Of a DNA stretch of 64,000 bases, positions 38,845 through 47,222 are shown piece by piece. Under the pieces are notes generated by a model. It was not told where the DNA came from, did no database searches, and was given only the letters and a program-made list of their open reading frames with translations. How positions within the stretch are numbered: position 1 is the stretch's first letter; every line of letters starts with the position of its first letter. The position numbers were made by a program, and so were the translations under genes. The stretch is from an uncultured Verrucomicrobiales bacterium (GTDB lineage Bacteria; Verrucomicrobiota; Verrucomicrobiia; Verrucomicrobiales; DEV007): assembly GCA_937891465.1 (NCBI GenBank), contig CALAHF010000017.1, positions 43,929 to 107,928 on the forward strand, read 5' to 3'.

Positions 38845-40728
38845 ATGATTCGGGTTTTTTCACTCATTACATTTCTGTTCACGGCACTCCAAATCCAGGC
38901 GGCCGAACGTCCTAATATTGTATTTATCCTCTCTGAGGATAATTCCCATCACTACCTCGATTTGTTTTTTAAAGGCGGCGCCAGCACGCCACACATCGCG
39001 GCGTTGGCAAAAAACGGTCTCATTTTCGAAAACGCCTTCTCAAACTCCCCCGTTTGCTCAGTAGCCCGCACCACCTTGGCGACGAGCTGCTATGGCCCCC
39101 GAATTGGAACGCAATTTCATCGCCGATTCAAAGACGCCACCATGCCTGAGGGACTGAAAATGTTCCCCGCCTACCTCCGCGACTCCGGATACTACACCAC
39201 CAACAATTCGAAAAAAGATTACGCCGCCGTCGAAGGCCCCGGGGTTTGGGATGAAAGCTCAAACAACGCCACCTGGCGCAAGCGCGAAGACAAATCATCG
39301 CCGTTTTTCCATATGGAAACTTTTAAAGAAACTCATGAGAGTTCGCTTCATTTTCAGGAAAAAAGTTATCAAAACGACAAAACGAAAAATGATCCTGCCG
39401 AGATTACTCTTGCTGACTACTTTCCCGATACCCCGCTGTTTCGCTACACGCATGCTCGTTACCACGACAACATTCAGACCATTGATGAGAAGGTCGGGAA
39501 TACCGTCAAAAAGCTCGAAGAAGACGGCGTCCTCGAAGACACCTTTATCTTTTACTTCGGCGATCACGGCGGCGTTTTGCCTCGTGGAAAAGGCTATATT
39601 TATGAGAGCGGCTTGCACATTCCGCTCGTGATTCGTATCCCTGAAAACTTCACGCACCTTGTCGATACTGACCTTGGCAGTCGCCAGGATGGCTTCGTCA
39701 GCTTTGTCGACTTCGGCCCCACTGCGCTGAATCTCGCCGGCGTTCCCGTTCCAAAACAAGTCGACGGAAAACCGTTTCTTGGAAAAAACATCCGAATGGA
39801 TGAAGTGAATGCGCGGGACACCGCATTTGGCTACGCCGATCGCTTTGACGAAAAATACGAATTTCTCCGCAGCCTCCATAAAGGAAAATTCCAATACATC
39901 CGCGCCTACCAGAACTGGCTTCCCGATGGATTGCAGAACAACTACCGCTACCGCATGCTCGCTTACCGCGAATGGCGCGAGCTTTTTAAGGCCGGAAAAC
40001 TCACCGGTGAGCAAGCAGCTTTTTTCCAACCCAAGCCAGTCGAAATGCTCTTCGACACCGAAGCCGACCCTCACGAGGTAAACAATCTTGCGAGTGATCC
40101 CGCGCACGCTGAGACGCTGAAAGAAATGCGGGCGGCACTTCACGAGCACGTCACAGCAATGCCCGACCTCAGCTTCTATCCTGAAAGCGAGCTCATCGCA
40201 AATGCCATGAGCAGCCCGATCGCCTACGGTCAAAAACACGCTTCAGATATCGAAAAGCTCGCCGACATCGCAGATCTCGCGCTCATCGACTTTGAAAAAG
40301 CAAAGCCCGGAATCCAAGCGGCGTTGCAATCGGAGAATCAGTTTGAACGCATGTGGGGAGCCATGGTTTGCAGCGCTTTTGGTGACAAAGCCGAATCTTT
40401 TTCCGAAGCCCTTGCCGGTTTGGCAACAAATGATTCCAGCGAAATCGTCCAGGTTCGCGCCGCCGAATTTCTCGGAATCACTGGCAAAACAGACCCCCTT
40501 CCGATCCTTGCGGAGATCATCAACACCACTGCTGACCCCGTTCTCGCCTTGGAAGCGCTCAATTCAGTTGTCCTGTTTCAGGATCATTTTGACGCCTATC
40601 AAATCGATTCATCCCTTCTCAACCCGGCGGCTCGCAACGACGGCGTCTCCCGCCGGCTCGATTATTTGAACGGTCATCCCTACAAATCAAAACCGCTGAG
40701 CGGCAAGAAACCTAAGAAGAAAAAGTGA
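38845..40728 (+). CDS. Sulfatase (alkaline phosphatase superfamily) with C-terminal HEAT-like region
   Basis: Secreted sulfatase with signal peptide (MIRVFSLITFLFTALQIQAA). The N-terminal metal site RPNIVFILSEDNSHHYLDL is typical of S1 sulfatases. The maturation site reads CSVARTTLATSCYG, a Cys-type sulfatase motif with V where most have P. The DHGGVLPRGKGY metal/substrate motif is present. The last 150 residues look like HEAT-type helices (SEIVQVRAAEFLGI) and end in a Lys-rich tail. It should act on sulfated polysaccharides in the periplasm or outside. An anaerobic- or formylglycine-type maturation enzyme is required and is not in the window. Confidence 0.9.
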   Translation: MIRVFSLITFLFTALQIQAAERPNIVFILSEDNSHHYLDLFFKGGASTPHIAALAKNGLIFENAFSNSPVCSVARTTLATSCYGPRIGTQFHRRFKDATMPEGLKMFPAYLRDSGYYTTNNSKKDYAAVEGPGVWDESSNNATWRKREDKSSPFFHMETFKETHESSLHFQEKSYQNDKTKNDPAEITLADYFPDTPLFRYTHARYHDNIQTIDEKVGNTVKKLEEDGVLEDTFIFYFGDHGGVLPRGKGYIYESGLHIPLVIRIPENFTHLVDTDLGSRQDGFVSFVDFGPTALNLAGVPVPKQVDGKPFLGKNIRMDEVNARDTAFGYADRFDEKYEFLRSLHKGKFQYIRAYQNWLPDGLQNNYRYRMLAYREWRELFKAGKLTGEQAAFFQPKPVEMLFDTEADPHEVNNLASDPAHAETLKEMRAALHEHVTAMPDLSFYPESELIANAMSSPIAYGQKHASDIEKLADIADLALIDFEKAKPGIQAALQSENQFERMWGAMVCSAFGDKAESFSEALAGLATNDSSEIVQVRAAEFLGITGKTDPLPILAEIINTTADPVLALEALNSVVLFQDHFDAYQIDSSLLNPAARNDGVSRRLDYLNGHPYKSKPLSGKKPKKKK

Positions 40729-40946
40729 AATCTTCAGGGTGGAAAAACAAGGGGTTTCAGATACCTCACTTCTGATAATTTTTAAAAAAGACTCGCTTTC
40801 CAGCCTCAACGTGACACTTTAAAACTTGTCGTAATCGTTCGCGGCTCATTTTTTCCAAGGATTTCGATCCTTCGCACTTGTGATGTCAGCTTAGAGAAAA
40901 GGTTTTCTCGACGAAAGCGGCGGAAAATTGAAAAAAGGAAATTGAA

Positions 40947-41402
40947 ATGAAATTATTTGTCGGCAATTTGCCGTTCTCAGCGTCTGAACTCGAAATCCGT
41001 GAAGTGTTCGAAGAATATGGAACCATCACTGACTTCTACCTCCCTCTTGACCGCGACACTGGTCGCCCTCGGGGATTTGCATTTGTAACTCTTGATTCAG
41101 CTGAAGGCGGTGCGTCCGCAATAGAAAAGCTTGATGGATCTGACTTCGCAGGTCGTCCACTTCGAATCAACGAAGCCGAAGAACGCCGCCCACAAGGTGG
41201 CGGAGGAGGCGGTGGTGGATATCGCGGCGGAGGCGGCGGCGGCGGTGGTGGTTATCGCGGCGGCGGCGGTGGCGGCGGTGGCGGCGGTGGTCGTGGCGGC
41301 GGAAATCGTGGCGGCGGCGGTGGTGGACACCGTGGTGGTCGTGGTGGCGGCGGTGGCGGAAATCGCGACGGCGGCGGCGGATACGACAACGATCGCTGGT
41401 AA
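40947..41402 (+). CDS. RNA-recognition-motif protein with Gly-rich tail
   Basis: A single RRM (residues 1-80) with RNP2 LFVGNL at residues 3-8 and RNP1 RGFAFVTL at 42-49, followed by a Gly/Arg-rich tail of about 65 residues made from runs of GGC/GGT codons. This is the architecture of bacterial and plant cold-inducible Gly-rich RNA-binding proteins; an RNA chaperone role is the natural inference. AGGAAATTGA before the ATG is a good Shine-Dalgarno. The 218 bp upstream hold no gene and probably a long 5' leader. The Gly tail DNA is a simple triplet repeat that could vary in length. Confidence 0.9.
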   Translation: MKLFVGNLPFSASELEIREVFEEYGTITDFYLPLDRDTGRPRGFAFVTLDSAEGGASAIEKLDGSDFAGRPLRINEAEERRPQGGGGGGGGYRGGGGGGGGGYRGGGGGGGGGGGRGGGNRGGGGGGHRGGRGGGGGGNRDGGGGYDNDRW

Positions 41403-41409
41403 AAATTTC

Positions 41410-41452
41410 GATCCAACAGGATTGATTCGTCAATCCAATACCGTTGGATCGT
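41410..41452. repeat. 43-bp interspersed element
   Basis: Left arm CGATCCAACAGGATTG, centre ATTCGTCAATC, right arm CAATACCGTTGGATCG. Starts 7 bp after the RRM stop and is followed by a separate terminator at 41471. Confidence 0.88.
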
Positions 41453-41470
41453 AAAACACCAGAATTTTTG

Positions 41471-41507
41471 AAAAAGCCTCGGACCTTTTGGTTCGGGGCT
41501 TTTTTTT
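41471..41507 (+). terminator. Rho-independent terminator of the RRM gene
   Basis: Stem AGCCTCGGACC with GGTTCGGGGCT and a run of eight T. It lies just after the 43-bp element, which shows that the element itself is not needed as the terminator here. Confidence 0.88.
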
Positions 41508-41558
41508 GCTCGGAATTCCCGTCAAATCGGTTTCATTCGCCCTTCTTCCACATCAACC

Positions 41559-42446
41559 ATGAAAGTTCGCAAAGCAGTTATTCCCGCAGCCGGATTCGGA
41601 ACTCGTTTCCTTCCCGCCACCAAATCGCAGCCCAAAGAAATGCTGCCGATTGTCGACACCCCAACGATTCAATATGTCGTCGAAGAATGCGTTGAATCCG
41701 GCATCACCGATATTTTGATGGTCATCGGAAAATCCAAGCGCGCCATCGAAGAGCACTTCTACCGCAACTACGAACTCGAAGACGAGCTGCGTGTAAAAGG
41801 AAAGAAGAACCTGCTCGAAGAAATCGAAGCCATTTCAAATCTCGCCAACATCCACTTCGTCTGGCAGAAAGAACTCAACGGACTTGGCGACGCCGTCATG
41901 TATGGCCGCAGTTTTGTTGGCAACGAGCCCTTCGCTCTGTTGCTCGGTGATACCCTACTCGGATCGAACGATCCCAACGGAAAGCCGATCACCAAACAGA
42001 TGATCGATATTTGCGAAACCCACGGCGATTCCGTCGTTGCTCTCGAAGAAGTCGCCTGGGGAAAAGTCGAACGCTACGGCATCGGCGGCGGTGACCCCAT
42101 GCCCGAACACGACGGACTTTTTAAACTCAATCAACTCGTCGAAAAACCTTCACGTGACGACGCCCCGTCCAATCTCGCCATTGCCGGCCGCTACGTTTTT
42201 GTTCCCGAACTTTTCGACTATCTCGCAGATCAAACCGCCGGGAAAAACGGCGAAATCCAGCTCACCGACGCCATGGCACGGATGATGAACGATCGGGCCA
42301 TCTACGGTCTTCGGTTTGACGGCAAACGCTACGACATGGGGAACAAACTCGATTTTTTGAAGACCAACATCGAATTTGGCCTGAAACGCGACGATGTCGG
42401 CCCCGGCCTCCGCGAATACATCAAGCGAATCGCCGCCGACCTTTAA
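41559..42446 (+). CDS. galU: UTP--glucose-1-phosphate uridylyltransferase
   Basis: Makes UDP-glucose from UTP and glucose 1-phosphate, feeding polysaccharide and glycan synthesis. The nucleotide-binding signature AVIPAAGFGTRFLPATKSQPKEMLPIVD opens the protein; IVDTPTIQYVVEECVESGI, LLGDTLL, QLVEKPSRD, AGRYVFVPELFD and the C-terminal FDGKRYDMGNKLDFL are all GalU features. The 295-residue length is normal. The downstream M14 hydrolase gene starts 7 bp after the stop, so they are probably cotranscribed. Confidence 0.95.
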   Translation: MKVRKAVIPAAGFGTRFLPATKSQPKEMLPIVDTPTIQYVVEECVESGITDILMVIGKSKRAIEEHFYRNYELEDELRVKGKKNLLEEIEAISNLANIHFVWQKELNGLGDAVMYGRSFVGNEPFALLLGDTLLGSNDPNGKPITKQMIDICETHGDSVVALEEVAWGKVERYGIGGGDPMPEHDGLFKLNQLVEKPSRDDAPSNLAIAGRYVFVPELFDYLADQTAGKNGEIQLTDAMARMMNDRAIYGLRFDGKRYDMGNKLDFLKTNIEFGLKRDDVGPGLREYIKRIAADL

Positions 42447-42453
42447 CAAAGAC

Positions 42454-43245
42454 ATGACTCCCGAAATCGCATTTCTCGCGCAGCATTCGGCTCACGATTT
42501 CGAGACGGTCTTGTTGCGTTGGGAAAAAATTGCGGTCGCGGCGAATTTGCGAAGAACCATCCTCGCCGATGACGAAGGCGGATTCCCCGTCATCGTCTTT
42601 GAAACGCCCACAACGCCAGATGCCGAGTCAGGGCTCTATCTCTGCGCGGGCGTTCACGGCGACGAACCCGCCGGCGTGTGGGGGCTCATTGATTGGGCGG
42701 AGGAACACATTGAAGAACTTCGAGATTCCATCGGGGCTGTGATTTTTCCCTGCTTTAATCCATCCGGACTGGTAGCAAACACCCGCCACGACCACGCCGG
42801 GCGCGATTTGAACCGGCTATTCCAAGACGATTCAATCCCGCTCATGAAAGCGTGGCGTCAGTTCATGGCCGATCGTAAATTCCGGCTCGCTCTCCAACTC
42901 CATGAAGATTACGACGCCCGCGGCATTTACATGTACGAACTCACTCGCGAGGGCGAAGCATTTGGAAATTCCGTTTTCCAGCGGATTGAATCCATTATTC
43001 CGCGAGACATCCGCCCGGAAATCGAGGGCAATGATTTTGAAAATGGAATCCTTCTAGGAACCGATATCGATATCGAAGAACGTGTCGAAGAAGAACTCGG
43101 CGGCGGCTATCCTGAGGCGATTTACGTCTTCATCAGTCACTCCCATTTTTCCCTGACGTTTGAAACGCCCAGCGAATTTTCACTCTGGGAACGGGTCCAA
43201 TCTCATCGGAAATTCATTTCTCAGGCAATTTCGGCTGCAATTTGA
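42454..43245 (+). CDS. M14-family metallohydrolase (AstE/aspartoacylase-like)
   Basis: Zinc carboxypeptidase-like hydrolase of the succinylglutamate desuccinylase/aspartoacylase group. Zinc ligands are H68 and E71 in GVHGDEPAG and H150 in LQLHEDYD. The GRDLNRLF motif supplies the substrate-carboxylate arginine, and LTFETPSEFS near the end carries the catalytic Glu. No signal peptide, so the substrate is cytoplasmic; it could be an N-acyl amino acid or a peptidoglycan-derived peptide. The frame is open 20 codons upstream into galU; I chose the ATG at 42454. Confidence 0.82.
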   Translation: MTPEIAFLAQHSAHDFETVLLRWEKIAVAANLRRTILADDEGGFPVIVFETPTTPDAESGLYLCAGVHGDEPAGVWGLIDWAEEHIEELRDSIGAVIFPCFNPSGLVANTRHDHAGRDLNRLFQDDSIPLMKAWRQFMADRKFRLALQLHEDYDARGIYMYELTREGEAFGNSVFQRIESIIPRDIRPEIEGNDFENGILLGTDIDIEERVEEELGGGYPEAIYVFISHSHFSLTFETPSEFSLWERVQSHRKFISQAISAAI

Positions 43246-43318
43246 GAACCTACTAATTTGAGGCAGTTACAAAGCATCACGTGATTTCATGCTAAAGCTT
43301 TTAAAATTTCATTAACTT

Positions 43319-43346
43319 TTGTTAAATACTTAGAGAAATTTATAAG
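43319..43346 (+). promoter_or_regulatory. Sigma-70-like promoter for the FHA gene
   Basis: TTGTTA (43319-43324), 16-bp spacer, TATAAG (43341-43346). Start of transcription near 43353, which excludes the GTG at 43351 and supports the ATG at 43369 with AGGG just before it. Confidence 0.55.
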
Positions 43347-43368
43347 AAACGTGGTAAAATTTAGGGTA

Positions 43369-43929
43369 ATGATCACACGGTTTTTTAAATCTCCCACGAT
43401 GAGCCCGACATCGAACACTTCGAATTTGATTGTGTGTGTGCCGGGAAAACAGCCAGTCCACTACGTTTTGAAAGCAGAAACCGTGGATGTTGGTCGTAGT
43501 TCGAAAAGCCGAATCCGGATTAACGAAGAATGGGTTTCACGAACGCACTTCGAACTCAAGTCTGATGGAAACGGCCATTACACGCTTCACGATTCGAAAT
43601 CGCTCAATGGAGCCCGCGTCAACGGCATCAGCGTCGCCAAGACGAAGTTGAAGCACGGCGATTTTATTCTTATCGGTGGCCGCATCCCAGCCCACTTCAT
43701 GGAGCTGCCACTCGGAATCGATCCCGATCCGTTGCTTTTCGAAAACAATCGTGGCGTTGCTCCGATTCCTGAGCTTCAGGGCGAAGGCGAAGTTCTCGCA
43801 ACCGACGAAACGACTCCGATTTCCGAAAGTTCCGCTCGCGACAAAGGCCCTGCCTTGCTTCGCAGCGCAAAATCAGCACTCCGCACCGTGATTATCCAGC
43901 CAATCCGTGCCGTGGCCGCGATGCTCTAA
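43369..43929 (+). CDS. FHA-domain protein
   Basis: A forkhead-associated domain (about residues 15-110) with VDVGRSSKSRIRINEEWVSRTHFEL (the GRS and SRxH phosphothreonine-binding loops) and SLNGARVNGISV (the NG motif). The C-terminal 70 residues end in ALLRSAKSALRTVIIQPIRA, a basic amphipathic helix. FHA domains bind phosphothreonine peptides made by Ser/Thr kinases; the only kinase in the window is the truncated one at 17695. No signal peptide or membrane helix. Confidence 0.85.
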   Translation: MITRFFKSPTMSPTSNTSNLIVCVPGKQPVHYVLKAETVDVGRSSKSRIRINEEWVSRTHFELKSDGNGHYTLHDSKSLNGARVNGISVAKTKLKHGDFILIGGRIPAHFMELPLGIDPDPLLFENNRGVAPIPELQGEGEVLATDETTPISESSARDKGPALLRSAKSALRTVIIQPIRAVAAML

Positions 43930-43953
43930 TCGAAGAACTTCAAAAAAATCCCA

Positions 43954-43996
43954 CGATCCAATAGGGTGCGTTCGATGAACCAACCCTGTTGGATCG
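43954..43996. repeat. 43-bp interspersed element
   Basis: Left arm CGATCCAATAGGGTGC, centre GTTCGATGAAC, right arm CAACCCTGTTGGATCG, followed by a run of T. It could therefore double as a terminator for the FHA gene. First of a pair, 64 bp start to start. Confidence 0.92.
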
Positions 43997-44017
43997 TTTT
44001 TTTGTTTTCGGGTTTTT

Positions 44018-44060
44018 CGAAGCAACAGGGTGCCTTCGGCGAACACACCCTGTTGCTTCG
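44018..44060. repeat. 43-bp interspersed element (perfect arms)
   Basis: Left arm CGAAGCAACAGGGTGC and right arm ACACCCTGTTGCTTCG give a 15-bp perfect inverted repeat with outer bases different from the copy just upstream, so the two arms covary. It ends 4 bp from the FAH-gene stop codon. Confidence 0.92.
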
Positions 44061-44064
44061 AAAA

Positions 44065-44919
44065 TCACGCATTCACCGCTTCCTGGCGCGACTCGCCAAG
44101 GCCATCGATTCCCAACTCGACGACATCGCCTTTGCTGAGAAACTGCGGCGGATCGAACCCCAAACCAACGCCGGCTGGAGTTCCTGTCGAAATAACGTCT
44201 CCTGGAAGCAACGTCATGAACTGGCTGAGGTAGCCCACCACTTGCGGGATGTTGAAAATCAAATTGCAGGTGTTGCCGTTCTGCTTGGTCTCGCCGTTGA
44301 CTTTGAGCCACATTTTCAAATTGTTCACGTCGTCGAGTTCATCTGGCGTCGCCATGAACGGCCCGATCGGCGCAAACGAATCGCAGCTTTTGCCTTTCAC
44401 CCACTGACCGCCGCGCTCGATTTGAAATGCCCGCTCGCTGTAATCGTTGTGCAACGCGTATCCCGCAACGTGATCGAGAGCATCGGCTTCGCTGACGTAG
44501 CTGGCTTTTTTTCCGATGACGACGGCAAGCTCAACTTCCCAGTCGGTTTTTTCGCTGGTCTTGGGAATGATCACATTGTCGTTCGGACCAACCAGAGCGG
44601 AGGTCGCTTTGAAAAAGATGATCGGCTCTTCCGGGGCCGCCTGCCCGGTTTCTTCGGCGTGATCTGAAAAGTTCAGGCCAATGCAAACAATCTTGCTGGG
44701 GCGGGCGACGCATGAGGCTAAACGCGTTCCCTGCTCAAGGACAGGCGCCGAATCAGCATTGGTTTCAGCCCACTTGCGGAGACCGTCCATGTTGGCTGGA
44801 TCAGCAAAAAAGTTCTCATTCCAATCCATTCCAAATCCGGAAGCATCAATCTGACGTCCGTCAGCGAGTTGAAGACCGGGTTTTTCAGAATCAGGTTGTC
44901 CGTGGCGCAGCAATTTCAT
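44065..44919 (-). CDS. Fumarylacetoacetate hydrolase (FAH) family enzyme
   Basis: A 284-residue enzyme of the FAH/HpcE fold, which cleaves or isomerises diketo acids of aromatic or sugar breakdown. Metal-binding and catalytic motifs: VCIGLNFSDHAEETG, PIIFFKATSALVGPNDNV, DWEVELAVVIGKK (the E-x-E metal pair), YALHNDYSER, and GDVISTGTPAGVGLGF. Close relatives include 2-keto-3-deoxy-L-fuconate and ureidoglycolate-type enzymes. The SDR at 62266 resembles L-fucose dehydrogenases, but it is 17 kb away, so a shared pathway is only a guess. The 242 bp upstream hold no gene I can support. Confidence 0.88.
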   Translation of the reverse strand: MKLLRHGQPDSEKPGLQLADGRQIDASGFGMDWNENFFADPANMDGLRKWAETNADSAPVLEQGTRLASCVARPSKIVCIGLNFSDHAEETGQAAPEEPIIFFKATSALVGPNDNVIIPKTSEKTDWEVELAVVIGKKASYVSEADALDHVAGYALHNDYSERAFQIERGGQWVKGKSCDSFAPIGPFMATPDELDDVNNLKMWLKVNGETKQNGNTCNLIFNIPQVVGYLSQFMTLLPGDVISTGTPAGVGLGFDPPQFLSKGDVVELGIDGLGESRQEAVNA

Positions 44920-45101
44920 AAGTCGGAAATCCTAGCGAAAATCCAACCGATGCCAAGCGGGAAAACGTGGCGGTTTAACGGCGGTATTATTCCACCGAAA
45001 AGGAATCGGAAGGTAGAAACCCCGGCTTTCCCCCAAATCGATCTGATTCACTCGCTGAACTCCATCGAACGCCAAAACATTATCAGGATTTATAAATATT
45101 A

Positions 45102-45129
45102 TTGAAATGTTAAGCAATTCCTGTATTAT
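45102..45129 (+). promoter_or_regulatory. Sigma-70-like promoter for the TPM operon
   Basis: TTGAAA (45102-45107), 16-bp spacer, TATTAT (45124-45129), about 33 bp before the ATG at 45162. Confidence 0.6.
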
Positions 45130-45161
45130 GAATTCTCATTCTGTGATTTCTCCTATTTTTA

Positions 45162-45857
45162 ATGAAGTGCCCTAGTTGCTCTCGACCCGTCGATCATGAG
45201 GCTGACACGTGTTATTCGTGTGGTTTCTCGGTCGCTCAGGTCCAACGGATTTACGGTCGCGATTTGCTCCCTATGGCGCGAATCAGCGACACGGCGCATT
45301 GTCTTCGCAAGCGGGATCGCGATGACTTGGACGAAATCATGGACCGGCTTCAAAACCGGTTCCCGCAGCTGTTGTTTTGCTCGTATCTCACTACGCTCGA
45401 AAACGCAGCAGAAATTCCCTCGCTCGGTTTTTGGTTGGTGAATCACGCGCGCGTAAAGGGCTCCGAATATGCGCGGCCAAATGAGAATGCACTCATGGTC
45501 ATCGTTGACCTCACCAACAAACAGATTGGTTTTTCACTTGGATATTTTGCTGAATATTTGCTCGGCGAAGAAGACGCGCATCGCACACTGCAGGCGGCGC
45601 GCCCGTATTTGGTAAACGGCGACTATGGACGCGCGTTGATTACACTTTACAAAAAACTTGGCCGGGTCTTGAGCCGCCGCGCCCGAGTTTTGAAGAAAAA
45701 CCAGCGACAGGGTCGCAAACCGGATTACGAAATTCAGAACGTGCCAAACCTTCTCGATGTGCCAAATCACCAGCCGTTTCCCGCATCGGCTGCTGACAAC
45801 GTTCCCGAGGAAGCGACCGTGGAATTGCCACCCATACTGGATCCCATGATTCGCTGA
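45162..45857 (+). CDS. Zinc-ribbon plus TPM-like domain protein
   Basis: The N-terminus carries a zinc ribbon (C3-P-S-C6 and C17-Y-S-C20), followed by a TPM-like domain (about residues 35-165: RDRDDLDEIMDRLQNRFPQL, WLVNHARVKG, MVIVDLTNKQIGFSLGYFAE). TPM domains occur in YgcG/Psb32-type proteins and have been linked to phosphatase activity and photosystem repair. There is no signal peptide, so this one is cytoplasmic. The C-terminus is basic, then Pro-rich. The next gene, 5 bp on, is an exported TPM-like protein, so the two probably work together. Confidence 0.78.
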   Translation: MKCPSCSRPVDHEADTCYSCGFSVAQVQRIYGRDLLPMARISDTAHCLRKRDRDDLDEIMDRLQNRFPQLLFCSYLTTLENAAEIPSLGFWLVNHARVKGSEYARPNENALMVIVDLTNKQIGFSLGYFAEYLLGEEDAHRTLQAARPYLVNGDYGRALITLYKKLGRVLSRRARVLKKNQRQGRKPDYEIQNVPNLLDVPNHQPFPASAADNVPEEATVELPPILDPMIR

Positions 45858-45862
45858 TTTAT

Positions 45863-47140
45863 ATGCGCCACCGACTTCCATCGCAGGCTTCATTTCGCCG
45901 TATTCTTGTCACCGCATTGGTTTTTCCAATGATTGCGATGGCAGGAAAGGTGGAGCTTCCTGATTGGGAAGAAAACGACATGCCTGAAGAATTTGCTCTC
46001 GGAATTGGGCTGTGGCCTGCGGGATTGCTCGATAACGCAATTGCCAAGGCCGATAGCAAAAAGGTAGGCGATGACAAAAAGGCCGGAAAAGAAGCTGCTG
46101 ATCCGGAAAAAATCGCTGCTGCGGGGGATGCCCCGGAAAAGGATCCGGCAACAGGAACGGCCGTCGGCAGCACCAAAGTGGACGACCCTGAAGCTGCAAA
46201 GAATCCTGAACTGGCCGATACGTCGGCAGAGAAAAAAGCGACCCGCCGTGAAATTCGCGAAATTCCACCTGGTTTGGGGCCCGAGGTTCCCGAGCGCATT
46301 GAAATCGACGAACCCAGCCTTCCAGCACTGATTGAAATTACCCACGTGATGCCACCGATCGAAGGCGAACTGCGCGATCGCTTTTTCAAAAATCGGCCCA
46401 AAGAATTCCTAATCGATCCCCAGCAAATGCTGACGGAACAGAAGTCGAACGACGTTCGCCGCTTTCTCGAATACCACGCGGAAGAAGCCGGAATCGACAT
46501 TTATCTGATCGTAATGGGCAACGGGCAGAAAATTCCTGAAGATATTTCGCTCGCCTCCCAACACCGCGAGTGGTTTGGCGAAATGCCAACGGCATTGGTT
46601 GCAACGACGATGGGCACCATGGGAAACACACAGATTGTCTACGGCGAAGTGATTACCGGCTCCGTGGACAAAAATGCGCTCGACAAAGTGTATCAGCACT
46701 GCCTTCGTGAAGCCCAGAAGATCGAGAACGACTCCGATCAGATCGAACAGCTTGCCCTTGAGCTGAGCATCCAACTTTACTGGGTTTCCCAGCTGCTCGA
46801 CAAAGACAGCGGAACGGTTTCCCCGATAACTTTCAACGCGGACAGAGAAATCGTGGCGACGTCTCGCCCTGATGGCGCAGCGATGCCGATCCCTTTTCAA
46901 AATAGGGCCTCAACCATGATGGGGCCGCTCGGTATTCCATTGGCTTGGTGGATTTTTGGAAGCGTTGCTTTGCTCGCCCTGATCGCCGCAATTTGGATGG
47001 GAAGCTGGATGTGGCGACGCGACTCACTTAACCGCAAGCCGGTGCTCTTTCAGGAACTCAGCATGCCAAACCGATTGGGCGGCGAATTCTCCGGTGGCGG
47101 ATTCGTGGGAATGTCCTACGACGTGAGCGGTCGCGAGTGA
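45863..47140 (+). CDS. Exported TPM-like membrane protein
   Basis: Signal peptide (RILVTALVFPMIAMAG), an acidic/Lys-rich low-complexity linker (about residues 55-120), a TPM-like domain (FLIDPQQMLTEQKSNDVRRF, then the IDIYLIVMG strand) and one transmembrane helix near residue 360 (WWIFGSVALLALIAAIWMG), ending with a Gly-rich GGEFSGGGFVGMS tail as in YgcG proteins. The topology puts the TPM domain in the periplasm. It is the exported partner of the cytoplasmic TPM protein upstream. Confidence 0.75.
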   Translation: MRHRLPSQASFRRILVTALVFPMIAMAGKVELPDWEENDMPEEFALGIGLWPAGLLDNAIAKADSKKVGDDKKAGKEAADPEKIAAAGDAPEKDPATGTAVGSTKVDDPEAAKNPELADTSAEKKATRREIREIPPGLGPEVPERIEIDEPSLPALIEITHVMPPIEGELRDRFFKNRPKEFLIDPQQMLTEQKSNDVRRFLEYHAEEAGIDIYLIVMGNGQKIPEDISLASQHREWFGEMPTALVATTMGTMGNTQIVYGEVITGSVDKNALDKVYQHCLREAQKIENDSDQIEQLALELSIQLYWVSQLLDKDSGTVSPITFNADREIVATSRPDGAAMPIPFQNRASTMMGPLGIPLAWWIFGSVALLALIAAIWMGSWMWRRDSLNRKPVLFQELSMPNRLGGEFSGGGFVGMSYDVSGRE

Positions 47141-47222
47141 TTCAAATTCCAAAACTTGTCTGGCGGATCAAAGTTTTCAGTTGATCCGCGCTTCACCCAA
47201 TGGGACGAAACGGGATCGAATT

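Noticed and set aside
39295..40239. 314-residue minus-strand frame under the sulfatase
   Set aside because: Shadow frame; the sulfatase is firm and the antisense product shows no domain.
41202..41396. GGC/GGT triplet repeats as a separate repeat element
   Set aside because: They encode the Gly-rich tail of the RRM protein.
6113..44060. The 43-bp elements as simple Rho-independent terminators
   Set aside because: Several cannot form the hairpin, one lies in a coding sequence, others lie upstream of starts, and at 41471 a separate true terminator follows the element.
44932..45117. 61-residue minus-strand frame upstream of the FAH gene
   Set aside because: No Shine-Dalgarno, no domain, and it overlaps the promoter of the TPM operon; not supportable.
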